Assembly: GCA_021014325.1 (NCBI GenBank) | Contig: CM037472.1 | Location: 12,633,063-12,697,062 of the forward strand | DNA length: 64,000 nucleotides | Reading direction: 5' to 3' | Origin: Plazaster borealis | Taxonomy: Eukaryota; Echinodermata; Asteroidea; Forcipulatida; Labidiasteridae | Part shown: positions 1 through 12,141 of the stretch, in pieces | Position numbering within the stretch: the first letter of the stretch is position 1 | Layout: each line of letters opens with the position of its first letter | Position numbers and translations under genes: made by a program | Notes under the pieces: model-generated | The model's database searches: none | Told to the model about the DNA's origin: nothing | What the model saw: the letters and a program-made list of their open reading frames with translations, nothing else

Positions 1-815
1 GATACAATCTACACGAAGTAAGCGCCTGAAAAATACAGTATCAAAAAAATGGAACCCATGTTTGAAGACGTGGAATTTTATTTCCTTCCTGGAATTCTTC
101 TTCAAGGGAAGACCAAAAATGATATGAAACTTAATCTGTCATGTGGCTGATTTCATTAAATTTCTATTACTCACAATTGATTACAAAAGGCAAAGGGAAA
201 AAAAACCCAGAGGGAAACTGACTGGGTAAATTCTAATTCAATTTTGGGGTGTACAATAACAAAGAAAGAGTTTTGATTTTACCTGATGTAATTGTTAACA
301 CAGGATAAACAAGTTTTGGATCATGACTCTAATTTTTGCCCCTACATTGGATCTTTCCACATGTAGGCCAACAGTGAGTAGTAAAAGTCCAACTTGACTT
401 TTTGAGAGGGGAAAACAATACAAAGAATTCTAAACTACCGTGTAACATGAACTACCCATCACGTTTCTGTTGACTCTATCCATATAATGTACATGTACCC
501 TAATCTCATTCACCTTATTGCACATTCTGAGGTAACCCCCAGTCTACTGTGTCAGTTTGTGATAATAAAGAATATTTAATCTTTGTTGACATTCATGAAG
601 AATGTAACCACAGATGCCCAGTGGGGTTTAGGGTTGAGGCTTGCTAGTTAGTTTACATGTATGAGCATCTTATCTCAGAGTACAATACATTTTACAAAAC
701 CACTTTTTTGATATGCTGTGCCTGGTTGCACCAACCTACTATTCATGTCCAGTTAGTATTCACAAAAATGAACAGGGGCCCAATTTCATAAAGCCGCTTA
801 CTCAGACAATAGTGC
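1..815. other. AT-rich noncoding stretch, no gene seen
   Basis: No open frame here shows a recognisable domain or exon-like splice context. Base composition is AT-rich and resembles intergenic or intronic DNA. Nothing else is supported. Confidence 0.5.
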
Positions 816-819
816 TTAA

Positions 820-1331
820 AGGGACACGTTGCCTTGGATTGGTTGATTTGGACGCATGTAGCTCCACATCCCATGTACCTTGCAGGAAAATAATGAATGT
901 TGAAGCGCCTTGAGCGTCACTGAGTGATGGATATGCGCTATATAAGAAGTCACTTTAATTATTATTATTATTTATAATTATAAAAAGCGTTTGTTATGAA
1001 AAGATTTGAAATGAATGTGGTTGGAAAGATGTTTTAAAAGATAATGATCCCCACAAATATGCCTCAAAATTGTGTGTTTTCCTTTTACTTCGTGAACTAA
1101 CACGGTCTGCCATTTTGTGGAGTCAAAAATTTGGTTCTACGAAATGGCGGACAGTGTAAGTTCACAAAGTAAAAGGAAAAGTAAAACTACAAAATTTTGA
1201 GGCAAATTTGTGTGGATCATTATATTCTACTTTAAAAACATCTTTCCAACCATACTCATTTCAATTAATTTTTAAAATAAAAAAACGCTTTTTTATAGCC
1301 CAAATCGTTCAATCCAAGGCAACGTGTCCCT
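820..1331. mobile_element. TTAA-flanked foldback MITE, interrupted by a SINE/LINE tail
   Basis: The ends are inverted copies of AGGGACACGTTGCCTTGGAT. The left end is preceded by TTAA; the right is followed by TTAC, a decayed copy. The interior is also palindromic: a left arm near 980-1110 (key words GGTTGGAAAGATGTTTT and TTTTCCTTTTACTTCGTGAA) pairs with a right arm near 1140-1290. A foreign segment interrupts the left arm at about 896-972. Target TTAA and a 5'-AGGG start fit Kolobok- or piggyBac-type non-autonomous elements (inference). Confidence 0.7.
896..972 (+). repeat. 3' tail of a SINE/LINE nested in the MITE
   Basis: The segment contains GCGCCTTGAGCGTCACTGAG and GCGCTATATAAGAA and ends in an (ATT)n run. 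A GCGCTATATAAG motif before a short (ATT)n tail is typical of SINE/LINE 3' ends in many invertebrates. It lies inside the foldback element, so it inserted later. The exact family is not assigned. Confidence 0.55.
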
Positions 1332-1518
1332 TTACCAAGAAAACCAGTCACAAATAATAATGTGACATGGTATTTTGGCTTGAAATCTTATTCTGGTGAG
1401 CATTTATTTTTTATTGTGCTTAATCAGCTGAAATTTAGCCCAGGAGTCTACTGCATTGTATTATTGTAGCTTTGCTGATAAAGATAAAGCATTGCCACTT
1501 AAAAAAATTACACAATTA

Positions 1519-1658
1519 ATCCCTTGCACGACGCACAGCGCATTTCAACTCACCTATCCTGTCCGCCATTTTGGAAGTCAGAATGTACACAAAGGAATTG
1601 ACTCCCAAAATGGTGGACGCGCATTTTGTGGAGGTGCGTTCCACGTCTGCAAGGGGTC
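1519..1658. mobile_element. Short foldback MITE-like element
   Basis: About 140 bp with inverted arms. CCCTTGCA at the left end pairs with TGCAAGGGG at the right, and GTCCGCCATTTTGG pairs with CCAAAATGGTGGAC around a short centre. No coding capacity. No clear target duplication was identified. Confidence 0.55.
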
Positions 1659-1659
1659 A

Positions 1660-3780
1660 ATACATGTTATAATATGCGTACATGTTTACTTTCATTTGGA
1701 AAATCATTGCCCACATTACATGTCCACTGCACATTGTATACAATGTAGTCTCACACTGCGTGCACAGTAATGTGTACGAAACAAGTAGGTGAAGTAATGT
1801 CTGTCATAGTGTCAATGTCATACCTGTACAGTATTAAAAAGTCAAGAAGAGGATATAATCACAACTACAGTTTTGTATCAAGACATGGCCATCCCCATTC
1901 TCAATCAGCTCAGAAAGGGGCCCAGGGCTCGAATTACGGAGGAAAATCAACAAGACTGGACAGGGCTTGTACATGTGTAGCTCAACATTTTTACTGGACC
2001 AAAAAATGTTTTATACAAGACCAGATTCAAAATGAGTTGAACAAGCACTGAGAAAAGATCTACATGTCTTGTATGCATCTCATTTGTCATACTACTTTGA
2101 TGCTTAACAGAATTGAAAGATCAGATTTATTGTCAACATTTTTCACAAAGAAGACAATGAGGTATTACTGTTATAAGTCATTTGAAAAAACAAGACCACC
2201 AGGCTTGTCCGGTCGTGATTTTACTGGCCCAACGCTAAAAACACTGGCCTCGGGCCTGCGGTCCAGTATAAATTTTGATCCCTGGGGCCATTCAGAATAA
2301 TGTTGTTTTCAAAAATGTTTTGACCCGTCCCACCCACCCAATATTTTGAATTTTACATTGACAGACAAGTACCCTAATATCACTGAAGAACAAAGTAATG
2401 CCCCCAAAAATGAAGCATATTTTAAATCAATTCTCTGCCAGCTCAGGAGTTTTCATTGGCCTTTCCTGGCTTCCAGCATGCAACTGTACGCTGACTTTGT
2501 AGTTGAAACAGAAGGGACAGTCCTATCTTTCCATCGGGTGCGGAGGTCTTCTATCGAAACAAGGTTGACCATTAACAATGGTACTGCACAGACAGATTGA
2601 AAACTGAATTTTTGGTTTTCAGTTATTTCTTTTTACCCACCTACCCATAATTTTGAAAGAAGATCAGCATTTTTAAAGATTGACTTTCTGAATGGCCCCT
2701 AAGTTATCAAACTTACTGTTTGTAAAATTACAACATTTTTGAAACAGAACCTACTTGACACTATGATGGACAGCCTGTTTTGAAATAACTGGACAACATA
2801 CTACGTTCACATCAGTCCTTCATTCTGTTAAAATATAAGGAGAGAAGTATAAACTGCTCTCCTGAATGATTGAGGAGAGCTCTTTGCACATGAGTACAAA
2901 ATTAAGGTGAAAATAAACACTACATACATGTATATTATAAAGACTGACTGCCTCTAATGATTCATGTTGTGCGTACCGGATTGCAGGATTGGAATGGCGG
3001 ATTGTTACAATCATTAAAACCAAATAAACACCAAAGTGATAAATAATTCATGTCCTGCTGTAAATACTGATTTTTTATTTTATAAAGTTGTTTAAAATCC
3101 ACTTTAAATAGGCTAAGGAGTGCCGAAGAGTGCAATTCCAGAGTGCCGAAGAGAGCAATTGCACACCCAAGTTCCTCAAAAAATTATAGTGTGCGTACAT
3201 TATTTATAAAACAACTTGTACTGGAATTTCAGTGAAAATTAATGAGTATTCCAGTATTCCAATTTTGCGATTATTCAAGATGAGACACCCTGCTTTTCAA
3301 TTTAGAAGTACATTTTTGACAATAAATAAACTGTGAAATCTAGCTAAAACCATGCTTGACAATGACATCAATTCTTATACTGTACCACATTGTTCATTAT
3401 GCCATCCCAGGAGTCATAAATTTGTAACAAAATACTTGATTTGAAGTGCACATCTGTAAACTACTATGTCAACAGAAAGGAAACCGGAAAGCATCGTCTA
3501 ACAAACTCAATGACATCAAGCATGAAGTCCCCAGATGCATGTGTTGGTGTTTTGTGTAAAGTAACTTGTCGACTATTTTTAAAGTGTGTAATGTTGCATT
3601 ATGGTTAAATTAAGTTTCCCTTGTATTGGTAAACATGTTAATTATGCATTTGTTGGGGACATGCTCCATTTTGAGTGTGTCATATTACAAAATAAGGAAT
3701 GAATGGTACATTTTTACGTAGAGTACAGTATTTTGTCTGTGCGATGTACATTGGCTGCCAAGCATGGTGTTAGCCAGAGA
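1660..3780. other. Noncoding stretch, no gene seen
   Basis: The small open frames here lack domains, plausible splice sites or conserved composition. Words such as ACTGGCC(C/T)AACGCTAAAA near 2220 recur at about 6205 (inverted) and 6570, so part of this may be an old dispersed repeat. Confidence 0.4.
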
Positions 3781-3784
3781 GGTG

Positions 3785-3915
3785 TCTGGGTGTCTTTTGG
3801 ACACCTTGTTTTAAATTTGGACACCCTGTTTTATCTGTCATTTACATGTATGTATTGTAAGTGAACAATTTGGACACCCAGTTTGAAAATTTCCTGTAAA
3901 TTTGGACACCCTTTT
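3785..3915 (+). repeat. Short imperfect internal repeat (TTTGGACACCC)
   Basis: The word TTTGGACACC(C/T) occurs about four times within 130 bp, at irregular spacing, mostly followed by a T-rich stretch. It is a small local amplification with no coding frame. Confidence 0.55.
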
Positions 3916-3919
3916 ACGT

Positions 3920-5005
3920 AATCCTAGCTAAAACCTTGCTGCTGAATGCTGTGCTGATTGCAAGAACTGAAAAGCGTATTTTGCAACATTGTTTTATGTT
4001 CTTACTTTGATTCTCATTGCTCCTACATTACAAAAAATAAAATTCTAAAGGGGCCATATATTCTTTTCTTTTTTTCATGTATAATCCAGGCCTGAGCAGT
4101 GATATGGGCAAACATATTTTATACGAACATGTAATGACTGTATCTACATGTATGTACTTTGATGCATCATTTCATGGTGTGAGGCTTCACATTCAGTAAA
4201 AACACTACCTTTACTGTCAGTAAAAAAACAAGAGCTAATGTACATCAGCACAACCACTGTACGTGTTAAATACATTGTTTTCAACCATTGAGTGTCATTC
4301 TTCAGCTTTGACCTTCCAATATCCACTTCCAGGAATTGTCTCATTTTGGTCTGCTCAGGAAGCTGTGACCTGATGGGGCAAGCTCTTGACACTTAATCAA
4401 AAATATGAGCCAGTGAAACAACCTTGAAACACTGATGAGTCATAAGTTTCACTCAGTCAAAAAATGTATGGACCAGTTACAATGGTGATAATAGACTTTG
4501 CAAGCCATGTACATATTTGAACTTCCGGGACCATTGTGGTCCCAACCATACGGAGTTTTACGTGGGCTTGATTTTGTTTTGTCAATTATTTTAGTTAACG
4601 TAGTTTATGGCTATGAGAAATTTTATTATGTTGTTATTATTGTAATTCTAGTGATTTAACAAAATGAAAGCAAAATCAATTCAACAAAATAACCGGTTAA
4701 TAAACCTGTATCCGGTTACTTGTAAAAAATTAAGAATTTTGCCCAACTGACAGTCATGTTGTCATTAAACCTTATGTGATAGACACACACATTCGGCATG
4801 ATTGGCAAATGGGGTTTTCTTACAATAAGTATCCTCGTCCCAAGTTTTTATTTTGTTTCAATGTTAATTTGAACAACTTATTTGTATTTTAAACACACAT
4901 ATTTAAAATTTTGTTAATAGAACTTGTTTTATTTTTCAAGAATTTTGTATATATATATATAAATATAATTTTAAAAGAAGATTTGATTTCATAGAAAAAT
5001 ATATA
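3920..5005. other. Noncoding stretch, no gene seen
   Basis: AT-rich, with a short (TA)n run near 4950 directly before the Harbinger element. No exon or RNA gene is recognisable. Confidence 0.4.
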
Positions 5006-5809
5006 GGGCCGTAACTACGAAAGCCGTTTATCTTTACTAGTGTAGTATATAGACGTGGATAAATCCACGTTACACGCGTCTTCCTAAACACCTGAATTAA
5101 ACAAGTCTTACGAAATATCTTAAATAGTTGCTTAGTTATCCTTGTGTAACTAGGACAGTCTAAACTTATTTACCGTGGTCCCTATTGTTAAATACATTGT
5201 GATGTAGATAGGGGATTGCGCAACAACATGAACATGTATGATAGGCCTCAGTATAGAGAAATCTTCAGCAGGTCGTTACTTCGATACTCTACAGCCATGG
5301 CTGATAAAAGGCAACACATGTTTAACTCTTCGTGTTGGGTGTTCTAAATCCAATCTCAGAAGTCCAAGTAAATCGTTGAACGTGTCTTTGCTAACTCTGA
5401 AACATCTGATGAAATGTTCTTCTTCATACTCTTCTAAGGGATTCACCTTGTCCCTAAAAACTCTTGGTGCACGCTGGTGTTGGCGACCATGACGATTTTC
5501 TTGTTCGTCGGCCTCCTCTTGTGCAATTAAGAAGATTTGGAGCCCATCCATCCTGTCCTGTCCACCTTTTTACCTTTCTGTGTACATATCTGGCTTCTAA
5601 ATGGCTCAGAATACTCACTAAACAACCCCCGTACCATGTTTAAGAATTGCTATTGTTTGTTAACACATGTTTAACTCTAATGGTAATTTAAACGCGGCTA
5701 ACTAAAAGCAAGCTTTGTAGTACCTGTTTGAAGTTAGACACCAGGTTTATACAGTGACTACTAATTTATACGCATCTAATGGGTTAAACCGCTTTCGTAG
5801 TTACGGCCC
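5006..5809 (-). mobile_element. PIF/Harbinger-type DNA transposon, internally deleted
   Basis: The 804-bp element has near-perfect terminal inverted repeats starting GGGCCGTAACTACGAAAG. It is flanked on both sides by ATA, a possible 3-bp target duplication; Harbingers usually duplicate TWA. On its minus strand it carries the N-terminal part of a HARBI1-type transposase. The catalytic DDE region is absent, so it is non-autonomous. The combination of ends and transposase fragment makes the family call firm. Confidence 0.8.
5276..5551 (-). pseudogene. HARBI1-like transposase N-terminal fragment
   Basis: An open frame of about 91 residues. Its centre reads RAPRVFRDKVNPLEEYEEE, then FRVSKDTF and RLDLEHPTRR, a pattern I recognise from the region before the DDE nuclease of Harbinger transposases and HARBI1. 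The usual protein is about 350 residues; here the frame ends after the HPTRR segment and no downstream catalytic exon lies before the right inverted repeat. It could not encode an active enzyme alone. It might still supply a DNA-binding-type peptide, but decay is more likely. Confidence 0.7.
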
Positions 5810-5810
5810 A

Positions 5811-8800
5811 TAGTCTTCGTTCAATGTTTTTGCTCGTTTTCGATATGCGCGATAGTCTATTCCAATTATTATGATGCAAATCATAATAATAACACAAAGT
5901 AAATGTCAGTTTTAATTAGAATCTGGCTTCTGGCACTGATTTACATTAAGTATTTAATTTCAGGCAAAAGATCAAGTCTATTTTGTTTTTGTAGCTTTTC
6001 TCAATAATACAGTATTGTAAATAACTACATGTAGGGCTTGATTTAAAAAAAAAACCCTCTAGATTTTCAAAATTGACAGTTTAACTTTAACTTTTTTTTT
6101 TTTTTAACTGAACTTTTAGGAGAAGATTTGAAGCAATGAAAAACATGGCTTCATGTATAATAGAGGTTTAAAATAACTCACTGGACCACTGGCCAGAGTC
6201 CTTTAATTTGAGCATTGGGCCAGTAAAACACAATAGAACAAGTTCTGTAGTCTAGTGTTTTTCCAACCTCAAATTTCTGAATTCCAAACCACCTCCAAAA
6301 AGTTAAGTATAATTTATTTTTAATCCCCCAAGCAGGCCCGATTGCCTTTATGCCCCTGGCCACTGCCTTGGCTCCCCGTGAAATGTTCCAGTAGAAATGT
6401 GTACTTCCCTAAAATAAGGTGCCCTTTACTACGTACAAAGCCAAAGTGCAGAGTTACAATACCTGTCTTCTACTGGAGATTGTCTTGAAATTCAAGCCCT
6501 GCAAATTTAGTCAGATCTTAAAAGTATTCATTTGGAACACAGCTGGACCAAAGCACTAAACTTCAGTTGTGAGGTGACTGGCCCAATGCTAAAATTACTG
6601 GACTTTGGCTGATGGGTATTTTTATCCTGATGTTGACAGAAAAGATGACAAAGTGCACAGGTATGAACTACATAACACCACCATGAAACTTATAATAATA
6701 TGATTCACTTTGCTCTCCGAAACTTGTTTTCCTTGTGGACATCAACAGGAAACCCCCTCTTCATGGTGACACTTCGCTGAACTATGCACATTTACATGAG
6801 TCACACATACTGTGAATAAGTGACACTGACAGGTATATTGTATACCCAGGCAGTAGACAGAGTGGTAGATTTAGACCATAGATTATTATCACACTATTAT
6901 GGTCAATGCCAATTTGAACAATGATAAGATCAATACAATAAAAATGACTCCACCCAAATACAGTACGTAATGACATAGCTCCATTCAAATGAGTTGTAAA
7001 AATAGTGTGACGAACGTATGCACAATGAGTACGGCCATACAAAATGTAGGACAGCCACAACAGCCACTGCTTTAAAAATGCATTTCCACCATGTTGACAT
7101 TTCATTATGAAAACACATACGCTGTGAATGTCTTGTACTTGTACTGCAATTGTCTGCATCAGTACGTTTTGTGCAATGCGTTATTCGTACTCTGTTTTAA
7201 TTGTACAGCACTATGCAAGCACATTGTATTCAGACTACAGAGTGAAGACACGTAAACTATGAAATATTCACATTGTGTTGTGTGTGTGTTAGACTTACAA
7301 TGCATCATTGTTCCTCTTTGCTTAATTTACATACCCCCTGTTAACTTTAAAACAAATTTATATTTTCACACACACAACACTGTCTATCCCCTCAAATGTA
7401 GTGTAAATTTTACAAAATCTGAAAATTATGCTTGATGGTTCAGCTAATGAGAATCTGTATTCCCCCTAACAGTTAATATCAACATCACTTGAGTTTAGCA
7501 CCTGTAGTCACACCAGATACTTGCAATATAGATCACATCATTTCCAAAATGTGAACATTTGGGGACCATCCTTTTTCTGTCATGTATTCTAATTTTTAAC
7601 AAGCAATATTTTTAAAATATTACATACATATAATGCAGTTCCCTGGTTATGAAAGCGATACATTTAGTTTATTATTATTTTTTTCCTGACAAAGAGAATA
7701 TCGAATACCGTGAACGCCGCTATACCGAACACAGAAATAATGAACATTTGGCTATAGGCCTACCGAACAAGACCTTTTACTCCCCATTTTTGTGCACAAA
7801 ACATGCCGAGCATCTGGCCGATGGATGTGCAATCACAGGAATAGAAGAATGTGTAATTAACGTTTAAATAATGTTTAAATTTAAATGTTATGGCGACAAA
7901 ATAATGCAATGACATATGGCGCAGTCAAAGAGGGTGCCATCTTGGATTTTGTCTTTGTTCGAGGGGCTCAAATCGCTATACCGAACGACCACTATTTCGA
8001 AAAAAATAAATGGATTCCGTGATGTTCATGGAAGTGGCAATCTACTGTACTCTAATCGATGTATCTCAAAGGAATTTTTCAAGTAAACTTCATCTTAACA
8101 ATGATGCATTATCTACAACATGTTACTTTTTTATAACAATGTTTAAATTAAAATGTAGGATAAGTATCAATTCCATGTCACTGGTTAATATGGTCCACTC
8201 CTTTAGGACTGATGTGTGACTGATGTTGCAATGTAAACATTAGTTTTAAACCAATTCACTACGGTAAAATCATAAATCTTTCCCAAGCCTCTGCCCGGAA
8301 TTATTTTTTAGAACTTTTCCGAGCTTCTGGAGTAGGCTAATCAACTCCTTTTGAGAAAATAAATGTCAGGAAACCCTCACTTGACTGTTGACAAAGGAAA
8401 GACAACAAAGGTTCTCATGATAAGCACCAAGATTTGTTGTTCTCTATCGAGAAAATATGAGTATGTGCATGGGTTCATCATACATTCAAATATGTTGCAA
8501 CTGGAGAGGACTGCCCAGATCATGCATGGGGTGGGGTGACTGTTTTACACAAGGTGCATCATACGCAAGGCATTCATGCAGCGTCATGTGCACACAATGA
8601 GGAAACTGGGTGTTATCAGCTCATTCATTGCATTCATGACTTTGCAGTCTGCCGGGCGCCCTGATGTTCATGATTCAAAGACGCCAGACGCGCAGTATTT
8701 GAATGCAATTTTTAGGAGGGTTTTTTACTCGTCATTTTCAAAACATCATATCTGGACGAACTAATTCGTTTGGTAAGCCCCCAATCCCACAAAAGTGATG

Positions 8801-9150
8801 AACAAGGTGAAGTACAATGTATGTCAGGTGTAGGAGCAATTTGCGATGTTTATAAGAGGGCGATATTTGCAATCAAAGTAGTAAGAAGTACAAAGAAGTA
8901 CTTAGAAAAGTTGCGTTTTCAGACATGTACATTTGGTGACTGTGATAAGACCAATGTTAAAAGAGAGCCATAACATTAACAGCCAACAACAAGGTGGGCT
9001 AGTTTGCCTGGGTACAACCGCAGATGTCAAAATTTAGAAAAAAGGGAGTACAGCACCCCAGACTAGTTTACAGGGTCTACACAACACAGTATTGTATACT
9101 ATCACTCAGTAAACATAGCCCAGGTTGGACTCCTCCGTTGCATACAACGC
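5811..9150. other. Gene-free stretch
   Basis: No exon, RNA gene or well-formed transposon is recognisable. Open frames of 60-125 codons (for example 6782-7159 minus and 7649-7867 plus) have no domain, no splice-site support and low-complexity composition. A degraded repeat sharing ACTGGCCCAA(T/C)GCTAAAA words with 2220 lies around 6180-6600. Confidence 0.45.
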
Positions 9151-9158
9151 GACGGAGT

Positions 9159-9657
9159 CCAGGGTATAAAGGTCCTCAGGCATTGCAACAAAATTTATAA
9201 CCATTTTTCATCATATTTTTACCTATTTGAGGAAGCTGAAACGTGACTCACATGTTCCTTGTGTCCTGAACCTTACGCCTGCTCTATTCAGAATTGCCAA
9301 TTTTATCCTTGGATGACATTATTGTGAAAATAAAATGGAAATTGACGCATTCGTTGCGACAACCTCAACTGACATGGAACCAAGTCCACAAAAGAGGGCG
9401 CTGTCTAACCCGTAACACTGAACGCTTTTTCTTCCGGGTGGCAACACGACGGAGTCACAGCGCCAGTGCACAAATTGGACTTATTTTCGGAAATAATGTC
9501 ATTCATGGATGTATTTGATAGGTTTTGAACTCAGTAAAAGTGTAATTAAAGGCACCAAGAATAAGTGAATGGAGTTTCAGCTTCTCAAATTAGGTACAAA
9601 TATTTTAAAAGGTTACTCAAAATTTTGTTCGCATTGTAAAGGATCTTTATACCCAGG
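9159..9657. mobile_element. Foldback (MITE-like) element
   Basis: The left arm 9159-9240 (CCAGGGTATAAAGGTCCT through GAGGAAGCTGAAAC) is the inverted complement, imperfectly, of 9566-9657 (GTTTCAGCTTCTCAAATT through ATCTTTATACCCAGG). The centre of about 320 bp is unrelated and noncoding. Just outside the left arm a short inverted pair (ACTCCTCCGTTGCAT / ACGCGACGGAGT) can form a hairpin. Confidence 0.6.
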
Positions 9658-9659
9658 AC

Positions 9660-11036
9660 GTCAGTGCAGTGGCACTGACTGACGTCCTACCAGGGCTATC
9701 AGTAAACACTACACTACAGTCATTATCACTCAGTTGGACCATCCATAGGACTCACTAGGACTGTAGGACTAGGTAGGAGGACTAGTATTTAGATTAGTAG
9801 TACGTAGCTCGAGTCTCAGGAGTAACCAATAAATAATACACAAGTCTATGGGTAGTTCAACATTAAATTAAAAAGCACACCTTTTACGTGCTAGCAAAGT
9901 AGCAATTGTTCACCGAAGTCGCTTCTTTGCCACTGTAACTACTAATGTACTACCTATACTACGTCTATCATTCAAACCCGGCCCACCAAAGCAATACACT
10001 GCTGTATATGTACGTTCCCTCTTCCATGTCCTCGGTAAACTAAACACATTACGCAGAGTATGGGCCGATCATCTACTCCAAATTCTTTTTCAAACGATTG
10101 CCCTCATACATAGGCAACACCAAAACTCACCCCTCTGATGTCAATTCTTCAACAGCGACTTTAATATCCTTGGTAAATATCCACAGAGCGTCTCAAGAAA
10201 TCGAATGAACTGAGTTGTAGCCCACTGTGTCGATCAAAAACTGACTAATTTCACTGGTATTTATTGATAAATTCTCCCGATACATCAAACGCGTGTGCTC
10301 TGTACATGTAATGCCGACCGTCTATATAATCTAGCTGAAAACAGCGTTTGAAAGCACGCCACTTACGGTGAACTACCACCAACCATGGAGGAAGGAATGC
10401 CAGTCCTTTGCTTTCTGGAACAAAACCACCGGACCGTTTTCAGTTTTCTCTCGTTCCTTTTAATTTGTATCACTAGACAAAATAATAAAAGTTGTCTTTA
10501 GTTAAATAAACCGATGTCAAGTTCACATAAAAATGAGACTCTGATTCAAGGCAGCGAGTTTTCTTTACTTATTGTAGGCTCTGTATGGACCAACCATATC
10601 CCTGAAGGTTTAACGCAGCCGCACATTGGTTTGTATGCAAATGATCTTCTATAAGAGTACAAAGTGTAACGGGACACGTCATTGATCGAACGGTGATTCA
10701 AGGTTTTACTCATGCCGTTATAATGCAATTGTTATGTCTAGTGTTTAAACAGAGACAGCCCTTAAAACATTTTTATCACCTGTGAAAGGGTTATCAAGGG
10801 GACTCCCGTTTCATGAACCATTCACCTTTGGAGTATTCCTCAGTCTGATGAGACTAACGGTTATTTCGCTAGGCAATAGGGCCGTACAGGTTTGCATGTT
10901 CACTTTTTGGGGGTTGAGCAAACAAGTGAAACTAGGCATTCGGTCCTATTCGGATAATTTTTTTAAAAAACAATATCAAATAAATTATGTATCAATGTAG
11001 GCTACTGTTTGTCATCACTTTCTGTATCTATTTGTT
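9660..11036. other. Noncoding stretch, no supported gene
   Basis: A TATATAA word at about 10322 precedes an ATG at 10384 (context ACCATGG), but the frame closes after 38 codons with no domain. It is not called. Otherwise nothing is recognisable. Confidence 0.4.
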
Positions 11037-11442
11037 TTAAAGGCACTGTACACGTTTGGTAATTACTCAAAATATATATTAGCATAACAACTGACTTGGT
11101 TACGACGAGCAACAGAGAGCTGTTGATAGTATAAAACATTGTGAGAAACGACTCCCTCTGAAGCACAGAGTTGCTCTATGTCTGAAGTAACGTCGTTTTT
11201 GAGAAAGAGGTAATTTCTCACTAAAATAATAAAAACTCCTTGCGCAAGAAGTTTTTATTCCTAACTGAAAGCACACAAATTTGTTACATCAAGGGTGTAT
11301 TTTCTTTCATCATCTTGCAACTTCGATGACCAATTGAGCCTAAATTTTCACAGGCTTGTTCTTTTATGCATAATTTTATGTTGGGATACACCAAATGAGA
11401 ACACTGGTTTTTGACAATTACCAAGCGTGTACGATGCCTTTA
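11037..11442 (+). mobile_element. TTAA-flanked MITE, family A, copy 1
   Basis: It starts TTAAAGGCACTGTACACGTT and ends with the imperfect inverse (TGTACGATGCCTTTAA). Internal landmarks shared by all family-A copies are GAGCTGTTGATAGTATAAAA, CGACTCCCTCTGAA and CAATTGAGCC. The flanking TTAA duplicates suggest a Kolobok- or piggyBac-type mobiliser (inference). Confidence 0.75.
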
Positions 11443-12141
11443 AGAGAGCATCAATACCGGCTGAGAATTACAATCAGTTTCAAACAACAGAAACAGAAAT
11501 CAACATTGGCCTATACACATCCTGTTTTCTTTTTATATATTGTGTTTTATTTGTTATTCACGCTTCCATATTCATAAATTGTTTGATTACACAGCAAACT
11601 TTGTTCCGATCATGACATCATGCAATTCAAAAAGATAAGACCCTATACGCCCTTTATATAAACTTGATAAGGCATTGACATGTTCCATCAACTTTACCGT
11701 CCTTGTGGACAATTCTACATATAGACCCGATGCCATACAATTCCGCTGGAAGTTGAACAGTTTGAGATTTCTTTTGGTGATCACCAAAACGTTTAGAAGA
11801 ACTTACTGGAATGAATCTTACAAACTGTATTGCATTGTGGTCCGTTCTCGCAAAACTTGTAGCTATACATGCACACGTAGATAGCTAGCAACTAAATTAT
11901 ACTGTTGTGCAAGATTTACAAGATGTTTGAAAAACAGATTACAGTTTCATTTTTTTTCTGATAACTAACGGATTTGCAATCGATTTGTATATAGTGAATT
12001 CCCACAACAGGTCTATATTCTAACATGATCAAGTAATCAACTACAAATCATAAAGGTTGTGGAACTTAATGTCAATCAATTATAGTTTAGTTATCTGCAG
12101 TTGCACTATATACGGACATACAGCTCCAAAGATCTCTAATA

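Noticed and set aside
10384..10500. A 38-codon frame with ACCATGG context after a TATATAA
   Set aside because: Too short, no domain, and no donor that would extend it.
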